Source of the DNA: Dirofilaria immitis
Taxonomy: Eukaryota > Nematoda > Chromadorea > Rhabditida > Onchocercidae
Direction: 5' to 3'
Assembly: GCA_024305405.1 (NCBI GenBank)
Contig: JAKNDB010000075.1
Coordinates: forward strand, 1,178,001-1,242,000
Length of the DNA stretch: 64,000 bases
Part shown: piece by piece, positions 12,314 through 40,900 of the stretch
Layout: every line of letters starts with the position of its first letter
How positions within the stretch are numbered: the first letter of the stretch is position 1
Notes under the pieces: generated by a model
Database searches by the model: none
Told to the model about the DNA's origin: nothing
Seen by the model: only the letters and a program-made list of their open reading frames with translations
Program-made: the position numbers and the translations under genes

Positions 12314-13140
12314 AGTTAATTAAGCATATATAATTAATCGATCGATTAATTGAGCTAATTCTGTGAGGAGCAACTTTTAAATTCAAATCATTTTTCTTTT
12401 CAAATTTCAATCAATCAATAATCATAGGAATAACTGGAAAATTTTCATATAGCTTTTTTTTTTTTTTATACATGATCTAGAGAAATGAAAAAATCAACTC
12501 GATTAATTTCTTTTTTTTTCCAATTCTGATTATCAGAAATGATAAATTGATTGAATGGCACTTGCTATGATTTCATCGATTATTTTGAAATAAAAGCATC
12601 TATGATGCAAGAATTTTTTGAATTATTTTTACAAACGTCATTTTAATTTTCATCATATTTTCTATAAGAAATATTTGAAAATTTTACAAATCGATTAGAT
12701 GATAGATTGCTGCTGAAAATTTCCATTTCTAATTAATTAAAGACAAAAATAAACTTTCCAAATTCAACCTATCTATGAAAGCATTTATATATTATAAACT
12801 AAGCCAAGTGATTAGTTAAATATAATATTAATCTGAGGAATAATTTTGTTATCATCATATTAATAATGCTTGATATAGGTAGAAATTTGAATATATTATC
12901 AATATTTAATCATTATTGTGAATATTTACATATCTGTTATCTATTTTGTTTATTTAAAAAGTTTTCATCTAAAATATACTACCTGTTATGTTTGCAATGA
13001 TCTATCAATGAAAATTTGATGAACTTTATAAATGCTCATTTGGGAAATGATTTATAGATTCTCTAAATTTATTAAATTATTATCTGTGCATCAATTTCTT
13101 CGTTGTTACAAGTATAAATATTGAAATAAAACTTTTACAA

Positions 13141-13148
13141 ATTTTCAG
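13141..13148 (+). promoter_or_regulatory. chd-1: Possible trans-splice acceptor of chd-1
   Basis: ATTTTCAG lies about 180 bases before the proposed chd-1 ATG, and no better acceptor occurs between them. It could receive a spliced leader or be the acceptor of a 5' UTR intron. Only the motif is seen. Confidence 0.35.
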
Positions 13149-13329
13149 ATTCGGCTCAAATCCATACGTTTTTTTTTTTCTTTTACTCATCGTATCGATG
13201 ATTTATTTGATGGATATGGTTTGAAAGAAAATGCAACAATTTGCATTGTAATATACTACTATTCATCATTTTATTATCGCATACAAATACTTGTATATTT
13301 TTCTTATTGCATCATCTGTTCATGAAACG

Positions 13330-29349
<16,020 letters not shown>

Positions 29350-31758
29350 CATTAAAACTTGTTCCATTTTTGTTTCTTTCATCTCCTTTCAAAATATTTT
29401 TACGGGTCAAAAAACTATGCAGCATGAATTGTACACCTCTTTTTTCTAGAAATAATTGCAATACAATGCCAAGGTAAATTTGAATTCAGTCTGAATTTAT
29501 ATCTATCGTCCTCAGAATATTACAAATTAAAAGTATCAAACTATCTTTAAGAAATATGTTGTAAGTTGAGTGTCACGCTTTCTATTCTTCTTATAATATA
29601 AAATTCTTTTATAACAGTTCTTTATCTTCGTTTTAAATATTTTTATGTCTAAGGGATTTTCTTCTTCTGAAGCTTTATTTTTCACATGATACTTTGACAA
29701 ATTGTTTAAAAGAATCGTAACATCTTGACACATTGTTCAGCTGGCATTACATCACTTTGATAGCATGTTCTCATGGTTTAATTTTGTCTCATGTATTTTT
29801 CCTTATTTCTTGTTCATAAGGAAAAATATGATGAAAATGAAGTGATTTATTATACGGCGTTTTTCTTTTCCAAATTTATTTACTATTTGCTTCTTTACTT
29901 CGTTGTCCATATATTAGTAATAGGAATGAAAGTAAATAATCGAAATGGGATTTAAGATGTAAGTTTTGTTTTTCCTCTTTTTTTCTTTACAAATGTATAG
30001 AAATCCGTTAAAACTTTCATGTAAAGAAATTTAATCAATGAAATAAGTAATTATGTTAAAAAATATGAAAATTTGATGTATATTGTTAAAATTTACATCA
30101 TACAGTATTGTAAAATTTAGATAACATTGCAATGGTTTTGTTTATAAAATATAGTAATTTCAAATTATATCAATTTATATAATGGTACAAAAATTTTTTT
30201 TTTTTAGTGATACAAAAGTTTATATTAACATCTTATATTCTTTGTTTTTCTTAAATGTTTTTTTTCCTTTCACATTTTTCTACTCCATAACAAACGATTC
30301 ATGTATTATTTCCGTATCTTTATTAGTCTTTATTTATATTATCCTTCTATTTTTTCTATACTGTTTTTGACTAGTTTGTTTCACCGATTTTTTTGTATTG
30401 AATAATGCATAATGGGTTATTTGATCATATTTTTTCGAAGACATTTCATAACCCTAATACGATTACTAATAAGAATACACAATACTAATTGTTTATTCCT
30501 ATCTATCATGCCGACACTTAAAAATTTTGATAAGATATCAAATGAATTAACCAATACGTCATCAAGGATAAACAATTATATTTATGCACAAAATAATGTA
30601 TCATGGGAATGATTAGAGCTTTTTAGATTAAGATTCAGCTAATGAGAAATTATATTTGTTAAATAGATTGTCAGAATAACGCAATTATCATAATAATTGT
30701 AGTTTCGAAATGGAAAATAAAGGATATTAAATAATTGATATCAAAAGTATGATTGTAATTATGGACGAATATATAATAATTAGCATTAAATATATGATAT
30801 AACACATATCAAGAATAACATAATACAATTAAGAATATGAAATTCAAATTATATTGCTTAAATTATAACATCGATCAATTCAGGTGTGGGGTCGGTATGA
30901 TTGATTATATGAAATAAGTCATAACAAAATGTATGTACTTCATGCTAAGAATACAGTGTATTTTACATTTTACATACTATTGGAAATATAAAAATATTCA
31001 AATTAAACATGTAAAATGATCCATACTAAAGATAAGATATACTTTAGCTAGCTTTCAAAAATAATTCAAATTGTCCAAGGTAGCAGATTTACTAAGCTAA
31101 TATGATGGGAATAATAATTACAAAAACAACAATTAGATGGATTAAATCGGTATTCAAAAAGTAGAATTTCGTGCCGAGATTTGTACCTCTATGATCCACT
31201 CTTGAGTCTTTTCCCACTCCTAATTAGCCGACTACAAGGTTCATATTTCGAGAAAGTAAAAGACCAACTACTCCCGAACTGGCCTTCCACTACCCAGCCT
31301 CTACAGGTTCACTTCTAATCTATACATTTCTTGTAGCACTTGTATTTAACGGACCATGGTTCGAACATTACAGCCACATTAGTTGCTCTTACCGCTTATC
31401 TTAGTAGGTCTTTGTTCGGTTGGTGCGGGGATATTTGTTGGTTGCGTTTGCATTGTCTTGTATTTTTTTCTTGATGCGGGGGTGTTGTTCGGGATGACAA
31501 GTAGATTTGAGATGAAGTAGGGGTAGGATTCAAGAATAGATGACTAATTAGTTAATTAATTAATTTGTTATGGGGGATGAATCATCTTGGGACTATTAAA
31601 AATTTCGAAATTCGAATACTATTTTAAGAGCAATGAAATGAAGAGATGTATCAGATATATTCATAAATGATTCCAAACGAAGCACTAATATCAAATTCAA
31701 ATATGTTGTTGTTATAATTATGATATGTATTTCTCTTAAGCTATTATAAGTTGTAATA
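29350..31758. other. Intergenic region between chd-1 and ubql-1
   Basis: No gene is supported. Short T-rich open frames (for example 30182-30370) have no family features. The stretch 31160-31520 is less AT-rich than the flanks, with a GT-rich part from about 31400, and lies a few hundred bases ahead of ubql-1. It is the best candidate for the ubql-1 promoter region, but no specific motif was recognised. Confidence 0.5.
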
Positions 31759-31766
31759 ATTTCCAG
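31759..31766 (+). promoter_or_regulatory. ubql-1: Probable trans-splice acceptor of ubql-1
   Basis: ATTTCCAG ends 14 bases before the ATG with no upstream exon in sight, so a spliced leader is the likely partner. The inference rests on the motif and its position. Confidence 0.6.
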
Positions 31767-31780
31767 AATTTGGACCAATA

Positions 31781-34700
31781 ATGACGGATTCTGGTAGTGA
31801 TGAGGAGGTTCAAAATAAAATAAATTTAAAAGTGAAAACTACTACGGAAGGTTACGATATTGCGGTGCCGGAAAAAGCTACCGTTTTAAAGGTATTTATA
31901 ATATTTGATCCCTTTTATTTGTAATATTTTGCATGTGGAATTTTTTTACCATACATTTTCATCATTGATTATGGTAGAACTATCCTCATAATATGAGTCT
32001 CATATTCTTCTAATCGAATATACCTTGATATTCCTATCCATGCATGTTATATTCCAATTTGTCGAAATATATCAGAATTATATTTCACAGATATAATTGA
32101 TTATTATAACTAAATATTTTATGAAATCTAGAACACTCATCCCGAAAATCTCCTGTCAAGATTGCTTACTTGTTACTTCGAAATATTTAGAAATACTATA
32201 GACTATTCAGTCTGCTTATTTTTTATTGCTCTTAGTTTTTATATGTTTTCGCTGTCTTCGTTTAATTTTAAGTGCTATCACGGTATCAAATGAAACAGTA
32301 GTTATTAAAGCATGTTTATTAAAGCATGTTTCATCATCATTATTTTTACTGTAAAGATATAATGAGATTCCAGGTTAAGGCAGTATTATCAGCGAAAATT
32401 AATCAACCACCTGAAAAGCTGTGTCTTATCTTTTCCGGAAAAATTTTGAAAGATCACGAAACACTTACTAAACTTTGTAAGTTAAATTTTATTAACTGTA
32501 TTTTGACATCTTCCGACACTTTTTCGAAAGAAAACTCCGTTGTAAGCAGAAGTTGATATCGGTAATTTTATTAGCTTTTATAATTCCGGTATTACGTTTT
32601 TAATTACTACGATCCTTTTCCCTCTTATAGTGAACAAAATGTTGGATGTTTATAAAAGCGAATGAAATTTGTAGTTTGATTTGAAGAAGATATTATCTTT
32701 AACGACATCTTTTACCCTTTTGTCATCTTATATTGAATCGATTAATTTCAGCTATTAAAGATGGTATGGCCATTCATCTTGTTATACGGAATTCGCAGCG
32801 GGTAAGAAATTCCATTTAATTTTTTTCTCGAATAACTTTGTTTCCAATTTATTGTTTTCAAATAATTTTTTTCTAATTATGGTTCTTATTGTTGTTATTA
32901 TTAAATTATTGCAGCCTCCCGCAACTGGCACTGCTTCTGGAACCGGATCAACTCCAGTAATTTTTCTTCCATTGTCTCAGATTTTAAACAGAATATTTGC
33001 ATTTTTTTAATACTGTTTTTATGTATTGTTTGCTTTTCAGCACATTATTCTCTCTCTCTCCATCTTTCCTTAATATTTTTATTAAAACAGACTGCAACAA
33101 TGGGAGGAAATCCCATGGGTGGTGCATTAGGAATGGCACAGCATATGATGCAGAATCCAGAAGCAATACGTGAGATGACGAATAGTCCAATAGTTCAATC
33201 ATTATTGAATAATCCGGACATAATACGGTCATTGATTGCTGATAATCCACAAATTCAGCAAGTTATTGAGGTAATTTTTGTTTCTTTCCTGTCTTTATTA
33301 CAAAAATAAAGGAGTAACAAGAAACAAAAGACAAATTTTTCAGCTTTATATTATAGTTCTACATCAAAAAAATTATTATTTTGTTGGACAATTTTTAACT
33401 GATAGATTAATATCCAAGTATTCATTTAAGTCAAATCCCGAGCTTGGTCATTTGTTGAATGATCCGGAAGTTATTCGACAGACTATCGAGATGGTAAGAA
33501 ATCCGAGTATGTTCCAGGAATTAATGCGTAGTCGTGACCAGGCAATACGGAATCTTCAGGTTTGGATTAAAATTGCTGTTTTATTTATATCCAATTTGTA
33601 ACTAATATTAAAATCTGTAATAATATAAACAGTTTAGAAAGTTGAGTAAATTTCAGGGCATTCCGGGCGGACAAGCAGCATTGCAGCGTTTATATCAAGA
33701 TGTACAAGAACCACTGTTAAACAGTGCAACAAGTACTTTTGCTAACAATCCCTTTGCATCTTTAGTAGATAATTCCAATAGTATGGGTAAGATTTTTTGC
33801 ATTTTGTTTTTGCTTTTCATAAGCCTATCCATTAACTCCTAAGTTGTTCTTACTTTTTATTGCGATATCCTTGTTTTTTTTTTTCAAGTTAGGATCATAT
33901 GTTAAGTAATCAGTAGTTCGCTTCTAAGATATTTTTAAGTTAAATCACCGTTTTCATAGTTTAGCATCACGTAGTCAACGTGCTGGTGTTGAAAATGCCG
34001 AAGCACTGCCAAATCCTTGGGGCAATACTACCAATACATCTGGTTCCGCTGCTACTAATATAGGCACTGGCAGTGGTACGCCATCTCAATCTTCGGCAAA
34101 TATAATAGCTGGTAAGTTGATTTTATACAGTAATTATCTCATCTTGATTGATTTTGCTAATATTAGAGATCGATCATTCCTATAATTGTAAAATATATCT
34201 CCAGCATTGACTAATCTTTAATAAACTAGTGCTAAAATACACGGTCATTACTGTCATTTTTCCTTCCTAACTCTTGTATCTGTTTTATTTTGCTGTCTGC
34301 ATAAGAATTGTAAAACTTGGAGAGTTTAACTTCAGTTTTGACTGCTGAATAGCCGAAACAGATGGAAATATTTTTTATCTCATTTCATTTTTATTCATCT
34401 CCATCTATTTATTATTGTTTGTTTGAAAGGGAAAAAAAAGGATATACTTAGAATCGAATTAGAAATTAAACTGTATGGAAAAAGTGAAATGTATAATCCG
34501 TCACTCTTGACTACAAAAAATGTTCTTCATAATAATTTCTTGACGTTACAGAACTCGCTAATACTCTTGGTTTGTCGGAAAATCCACCAATGTTGTCTGA
34601 TCCAAATACTTATGCTCGATTGTTCAACAGCGAGGCGTTTACAAATACTATGAATATGATTCGGCAAAATCCATCTATATTATCACAGGTTTACATTTTC

Positions 34701-36696
34701 TTCTTTTCGTTTTTATTTTATTTTATGTTTTTGAAAAAACTTAAAGAAATAATGTTGCTCATGATTTCAGATGCTCTCATCGGGCCCCGCAGTTTCATCA
34801 ACTATGGAGCAATATATACGGAATGCCATGCCACATTTCCGGAATACGGTAGTTTTTTTTAAATGAATCGGGATAATTCGAATTTTTATTTTTTGCTAAC
34901 TGACTGTTATAGTTTTCCTGGAATTATTCTTACCGCAACTATTGGATTATCTCACAATATATGTTATAAGCGTTTTTCTTTTTCAAGTTTTTGAAATGTT
35001 TTATGAGAAAAAAGAAAAAGTCTAAGGAGGATGCTAAGACTTCATTTTGTTTGCAAAAAAGTTAAGAGAATATTAGATTATCTTTAGAAAGCAAAATAAA
35101 AAGTAGTAAGAATTTGCAAATCATTAGAAAGTTGGTAATTTTCTATTACATTTTCAGATGCAAAATCCGGAAATGTTGCGAGCAATATCTAATCCGAGAG
35201 TGCTTGAAGCATTCCATCAAATTCATACTGGCATGGATACTTTACGTCGTGAAGCTCCGCAGCTTTTACCTCCTGGATTGTAAATAGATTTTTTATTCAA
35301 TAAATACTTATCTAAAAGTAATAGGAATTCCTACCTACTCCTGTATAATTTTTATGTTTTTATGTTCACATATTACTAATATTTTTCTTCCGTTTCATAG
35401 TATTCTATTTTCAGTTTTCCAACTACTCCAGCGGCAACCACAACAGCATCTAGTACTGTTACTAGGTTAGTTTCTCACTGCTTTTTTGAGATGTCAAAAT
35501 TAAAGTTTTTCTTACCTAAAGATAAGAAATTGGAATGGAAGATCGAAAACGATTGTCGGTCGATTCATGCCCTCGATTTAAAAAATAAAATGTTCCAAAA
35601 ATTGTGTTTTTTTAGCGATTCAACTGTAACTGGCACAACAGCAGGTACGGAAACAACAACAACAACGACTTCTTCTGCTCCGACTACCGAACAAGCGATG
35701 ATGATGCTTAATTTAATTAGACAAATGACTGGCGCAACTCTCGTATGTCTGTTGAAAGCTTTGAATAAATGTTGAGCAATAAGAGAATGAGAATTTTTCC
35801 AGAGCATTAGGGCAGATTTGATATGTTGTTCTTTTGATGGCTTTTCAGTAATGCTATAAATTTGTAATCCACATATGATCGTTATTTATGCGTTTGAATT
35901 TAAGGCATATTTGAAAAATATAGGTAGCATAGAACAGAATTTCGTAGTATCTTTCTCAAGAATTTTTGCTTGTTTGAAAACAACAATAATGTAAAGATTT
36001 TTAGGGTGGATCGACACAACCACCAGAAGAGCGTTACCGTAGTCAGCTAGAACAGTTAACAAGTATGGGATTCAGTAATCAAGAAGCGAATATTCAAGGT
36101 AATTTTAAGATTAGAATTTCTTGAACCGGTAAATCGCAGAATTGGTTGACTATGACGAAATGTCTTAAGGTGAAAACCTTAAATATTCAATTGTTCCGTT
36201 TTACTTTAAGTTTGTAATTTGGACTAAAATTTGAAGTAATAATTAGTGTTAAATTATAAAATTTAGTCGACGAATAAGCTTTTTCTTCTAATATATAAAT
36301 TTTTTTTTAACAAGTTAATAAATGATAATGAAGGAAGAGGAAAGTAGAAACATATTGATTGGAAGAAGTATTTTTCTCCTAGTATTAATCATGTTGGGCC
36401 TTAGATGGACGCGTTTTGCGTATAATTTTGTCTAAATATTATTTGTCGCTGTTTCAGTCAATCACTTTTTCATTAAATTTTTTGATATATGATTATTATA
36501 GTAATAGTGGTTATATTTTATTATTCAGTATTTTAAAAAATTAACAGTAAAACAAAATTCTGATATGTTAAGCGTTAAAATGTCAAGATAATTTTCAATT
36601 AACCGCTATTAATGAATGCTTGTAGCACTACTTGCGACATTTGGTGATGTAAACGCTGCTATTGATCGACTTCTAAGTGGTGCGGGACAACAGTGA
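31781..36696 (+). CDS. ubql-1: Ubiquilin, ubiquitin-like/UBA shuttle protein (15 exons, intact)
   Basis: Cytosolic shuttle that carries ubiquitinated or misfolded membrane proteins to the proteasome. Exons: 31781-31891, 32374-32476, 32752-32801, 32915-32956, 33091-33270, 33431-33559, 33657-33786, 33965-34111, 34552-34688, 34771-34848, 35158-35279, 35415-35465, 35616-35742, 36005-36098, 36626-36696. Their sum is 1572 nt, a whole number of codons, giving 523 residues with no frame break. Domains: ubiquitin-like fold at about 15-88 (LCLIFSGKILKDHETL, IKDGMAIHLVIR); STI1-type repeats rich in NP motifs at about 110-205 and 300-410 (MMQNPEAIREM, NPFASLVDNS, MQNPEMLRAISNP); a Thr-rich linker encoded by exon 13; and a C-terminal UBA domain (LEQLTSMGFSN, FGDVNAAIDRLL). 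Length and order match the ubiquilin family. AATAAA at 37205-37210 is a plausible poly(A) signal. Exon 6 uses a TTAAG acceptor and exon 8 a TTTAG acceptor; both were chosen by reading frame. Confidence 0.95.
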
Positions 36697-39227
36697 TACC
36701 GCAACTTGTTTTTGATTGGATAGTCTATCGAAATATTATCGTAAATTTTAGTCGGTTGCAAAGGAAATTCATTTGTGTTAAATCTTTAAAAAAATTGCAA
36801 ATTAAATCTTTTAAATGAAAATGAAATTATATTTGTCGTATTGATCCGTTACGAAGTGGTTTTTAGGTCAAAAGGGAAATAGTATAAGACGTAACTGAAA
36901 TGCGCTAGATGCCTATGAAATGGATAGAGTTTAATTTTAAATTATCAAAAAGTTGTTTGTAGGCGGAAGCAACTGACTTTATATAATTGTGAGTTTGGAA
37001 TTTAATCAGAAAATTGTATTAGATTTTTTTACTGAGATAGACTATTTCTCTGTCATTCCATCGATTTTCGATTGATTATTGTTCGGATATATCAAATAAT
37101 TAACTTTGCTAAACAAATATTGTGATTTATTAAAAGTCTTTATGTAGTTCCTTTCTTGTTTTTATCTTTTTTTTGAAATATACTGTTGCAGCAATTTCAT
37201 TACGAATAAAATTGTAAATCGCAAGAAATATTACTCAATTAAAGAATAGGAAGTATTATTCACCTTACAAATGTAGCATACTTTTTATATGCTCTTGATT
37301 TTAATCGAATATTCAAGTTCTAATTTCATACTGATATATAGCTTATCTAAAAATACTTTTCCTAACCTCAGATTTATCATTGCTTCTATCTTTTATGCAT
37401 CAATTTTCGTCTTGTTATCTATTGAATGGCAAGTGCATAAGTTTGCACGACTAAATAGAAATTTTATTATTCATTTTCCCACTGCTTCATTTCAAATTTA
37501 GCCTCTCGAAATGTGATAAATAGCTGAAGTTTTACGCTCTAAAGGTTTTTTTTTCCAAATTGGTCATGGTATGTATTTCTGTAGTTTGAAATAAAGTTCT
37601 TTATTTGTTCGCTATTGATCGATTTATCGATCCATTCGTATCGCAAGTGTAATAATTGTAACCATAATGTATACCATAATGGTTTTTGCTCATTTTTCTC
37701 TTTTGAAATTTATTTAAATTTCTTCAGGAGCTTTCATTTATCATCTAATCAATCATCTGCATCACGTTAAGCAACATTCATATGTAATACGAAAAGTTTT
37801 TAGATATATAAAATCGTAAAAAAATTTGATGATGAAAGAAGACATAAAATATCAATCAGAAATATTGTATTAACTAAAAAATTATAAGATAGCGTAAAAT
37901 GAAGTAATAGATGGAAAAAAGAAGCGATATTCATTTAAATGACAAAATCTAATTAAATCAAATGTAAATAAAATACATCGACAAAATAAATAGCATTTTA
38001 AATCTAATAAGCTTAATATTACATTTTCAACGAGAAAATTATAGTTTGATGCGTTCGGCAAATCCTTTCTTTATTATATTTAAAAGATATTTTGCTAATT
38101 TTATCTATTAAAAGGAGCGATACAAATACATAAATAATGTATTACTTAGGAAAGCAATAATACGAATAATAATAATGATAATCATATAACTTAAAAGGAA
38201 TAGAATAATAATAATGATAATCATATAACTTAGAAGGAATAATAATCATATAACTTGAAGTGCTTAAGTTTCAAAACTTACATGATATATGTATAATTTT
38301 CCCGATAACATTTATTCTTCTAACAGTTCTGGCATATTAGAAATAAATGTTTAAATTTTGAATTAATCAAATATTAATTGGCACTAATTAATTATTCTCA
38401 TTTTATGATAAAATTTAATACTTATTTTTTTCAATAAAAAAAGAAGGAAAAATAAAAATAAAACGTTAATTAGCGGAAGATATTACATTCAATAAAGTTG
38501 AAAGGTCATTTTACATCATTTAATATATTTTATTAAATCAATATGTATATATAAATATATATATTGATTTAATAAGTAAATATGTGTGTATAATTAAATT
38601 ATTTTATTTGGAAAATATATATATTTCTACTACGATCATTTATTTATTATAATTTGCAAAGAAATGATGACAACATTAATCATTTCTTTTTTTTCTCGCC
38701 TTCTCGAGATTCCTCCTTCTCCTTCTCGAGAAAAGAGCATCATCATCATCATCATCATCATTACATTTGCTAATTCTATGGATTAAATATTTGTAGGAAT
38801 TGCTATAATCTTAAATGACATTTTATGCAAACTAATCCATCTAATGTAATTTCTCTTAATTTTTCATCTTTTTTTTGAGACGAAAGAATTTTGGATATTA
38901 ATAGATCAGAAATAAAATTTAGTATTAAAAAAAAAAAAAAATTAAGTAAATTCATTAGATTGATTGTTTTTCTTTGCTTTTTTCTTATTCAATTTTTTCT
39001 TGAAAAAATAGAATAAAATAAAAAAGTTAATTTTTATATTTTTATTTTTAAATAAAAATATAAATTAAATAACGAAATAATATTTAATTATATTATTTAA
39101 TTTGATTATTGCTATAAATTATGATGTGATGTATTGAAATAATATAAAATAATTCATTAAAATTTTTAATTGAAATAATATAAAATTGGAAATTGAAATT
39201 GCGTTTGTCTTTTTTTTTTTTAAATTT
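36697..39227. other. ubql-1 3' flank and start of the gene-free tract
   Basis: Very AT-rich DNA with no supported gene. It contains short repeats of ATAATAATGATAATCATATA near 38165-38265, a (CAT)n run at about 38739-38760 preceded by CTCGAG-containing sequence, and the inverted repeat listed separately. Confidence 0.5.
38530..38575. repeat. Perfect 15-bp inverted repeat
   Basis: TTATTAAATCAATAT at 38530-38544 is matched exactly in reverse complement at 38561-38575 around an AT-only spacer of 16 bases. It could extrude as a cruciform, or simply be chance in such AT-rich DNA; the 15-bp perfect arm is longer than I would expect by chance nearby. Confidence 0.6.
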
Positions 39228-39230
39228 TTA

Positions 39231-39744
39231 TTTTACAAAATTCTCTTCTGATCCCACAATGCCTTCAGCTAGTATTATGGAAGCATCATTACCTGAAACT
39301 ATTACGATTCCTTCGAGCAACTCTTTTACTGTAACAAACTGACCTTCTCTTAAAAACATAGAAGAGCCTTTTCTTTTCCATGCCTTTTTACTTACTTGAA
39401 ATTTATCTTCCATGTTTATTACCCCGGCTTTTAAATAGGCAAAACAAAAGCTATATATAAAGTCATTAATTTGCTCATTGAAGATGGCGCTATTTTTCAT
39501 CAGAATTATGCTCAAAAACGATTGAGTCTAAGGCTAAGTCCAAAATCAATGCTCTGGTTTTTATGATGACATTTTCTGTATCATCATCTTCTAGCCTGAT
39601 TAAAAATTCTAAAAAAGGTATGGTTATTTTGCTTTTACCTATGTTCACACTGAATTGAATATAAGCAACTGAGACAAGTACAACTATTACTAACCAAATC
39701 AATAAGCCTTCTAGAAACTTTTCATTGTTATTTTTAACTAGACA
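39231..39744 (-). pseudogene. dacF: Wolbachia-like D-alanyl-D-alanine carboxypeptidase fragment (peptidase S11), nuclear insert
   Basis: In bacteria this periplasmic enzyme trims peptidoglycan stem peptides. On the minus strand about 110 residues match the N-terminal part of the S11 family: TRALILDLALDSIVFEHNSDEK (about 39493-39558), the active-site tetrad SMSK just after it, AYLKAGVINMEDKFQVSKKAW, GSSMFLREGQFVTVKELLEG, the SGN motif within VSGNDASI (about 39288-39296), and LAEGIVGSEENFVK. Similarity stops sharply at 39231, so the KTG motif and the C-terminal domain are missing. Two one-base losses in runs split the frame, near 39492 and near 39445. Upstream, the frame stays open to a TGA at 39745-39747 and codes for a hydrophobic segment I do not recognise. 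No introns, host promoter or neighbouring bacterial genes are seen. The bacterial family is clear; Wolbachia as donor is inferred from the filarial-type host and the AT-rich alpha-proteobacterial look. Confidence 0.85.
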
Positions 39745-40649
39745 TCAATTAAGCTTATCAGACTTTGTTTTATTATACTATTAGCAATGAAATGAATCTT
39801 GCCATCATTTATTTTCTATGGAGCATTTATTTCAAGTATTTTTGCTAACTTTGATTATTTATAATTTCTTTTTCCATCATACAATCAATCTAATCAAATG
39901 ATTGATAATTTAAATTGATTTGATTAGTTAAAAATTTCTTATCCTTTTATTTTCTTAACTTATTCATATTCTATTTTTCTTTTATTCAAATTAATCAATA
40001 TTTTTGCTTATGCATTTATTTCATTAGTATAATTGTTGTTTTTTTTTTTGCTTGATTATTTACTTATTTATTAACATTTTATCTTGTTTGTTAAGCAATT
40101 AATATCATCTGCATATTTTATTAGCTTAGTTATGTAAAATTTTATATGTAAAATTTTGTTATTCTTTTATTTATTCGTTTGTTTGTTTGTTTTCTCGAGA
40201 ATGAAACTTTGATATGATTCATAGATATATTTTTCTTTATTTTTTTATTTTTATCAATTTTAATTTTAAATGTTCAGTTATTCATTCATTTTCATATGTT
40301 ATTTGTTTATTTGTTTATTTTTTTTCAAATAGCATTTTTATAATTGTATTATTTTGATAGTAAAATTTAATTTTAATTATTCCTTAAATTTGTTTATTAA
40401 AATTTTTTGAATTTTGAAAGATTGAAGTAATAAAAATCAGTTATTTAATGAAAATGCAAAAATATGTTAATTTGAAATTTTTAAATTCAATTTTATTTCC
40501 CATTAATTCAATTTAAAATTTTACTAATTGCTATCTTGATGACTTTTAATTATATGTTATTATATTATATTTTGACATACGATAAGTAGCATATTTTATA
40601 ACAAGTAAATAATCTTGCATATCATGATAATGTTTCCTCCGTATCTTTT

Positions 40650-40900
40650 CGAACTTTTAAATCCGACTGATGATGATTAAATCGTTAAAAGTCGGTAGAA
40701 AGATTTTGAAACCGATTAATGATGAAATTGTTACAACTGGATAGAAATATTTTTGAATCCGATTGACGATTGAAATCGTTAGAAATCGATGGAAATATTT
40801 TTAAATCTGATCAATGATGAAATCACTAAAAGTTGGTAGAAAGATTTTTAAAATCGATTCATAATAAAATCATTAAGAATGGATAGAAAAATTTTGTCGT
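40650..40900. repeat. Degenerate tandem repeat of about 50 bp, five copies
   Basis: The pattern TTTTAAATCCGATTGATGAT followed by GAAATCGTTA and a GGTAGAAA-like block recurs about five times, each copy differing at several bases. No coding signal is seen. Confidence 0.65.

Larger units (their letters stand above)
9607..13329. other. pdi-3 3' UTR and intergenic region before chd-1
   Basis: No further gene is supported. A poly(A) signal AATAAA at 10494-10499 is the best candidate for the pdi-3 message end, giving a 3' UTR near 900 nt. A (TA)n tract lies at about 11757-11778. A stretch near 10680-10800 is less AT-rich but I could not read a protein from it. Other contents are listed as separate repeat entries. 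Confidence 0.5.

Noticed and set aside
31354..31368. GGTTCGAAC, resembling a tRNA B box
   Set aside because: No A box or acceptor stem at the right distance.
39231..39744. Bacterial contamination instead of an insert
   Set aside because: The fragment is short, truncated, and flanked on both sides by continuous AT-rich repeat DNA without other bacterial genes; contamination would normally bring whole neighbouring genes. Junction reads are still needed.
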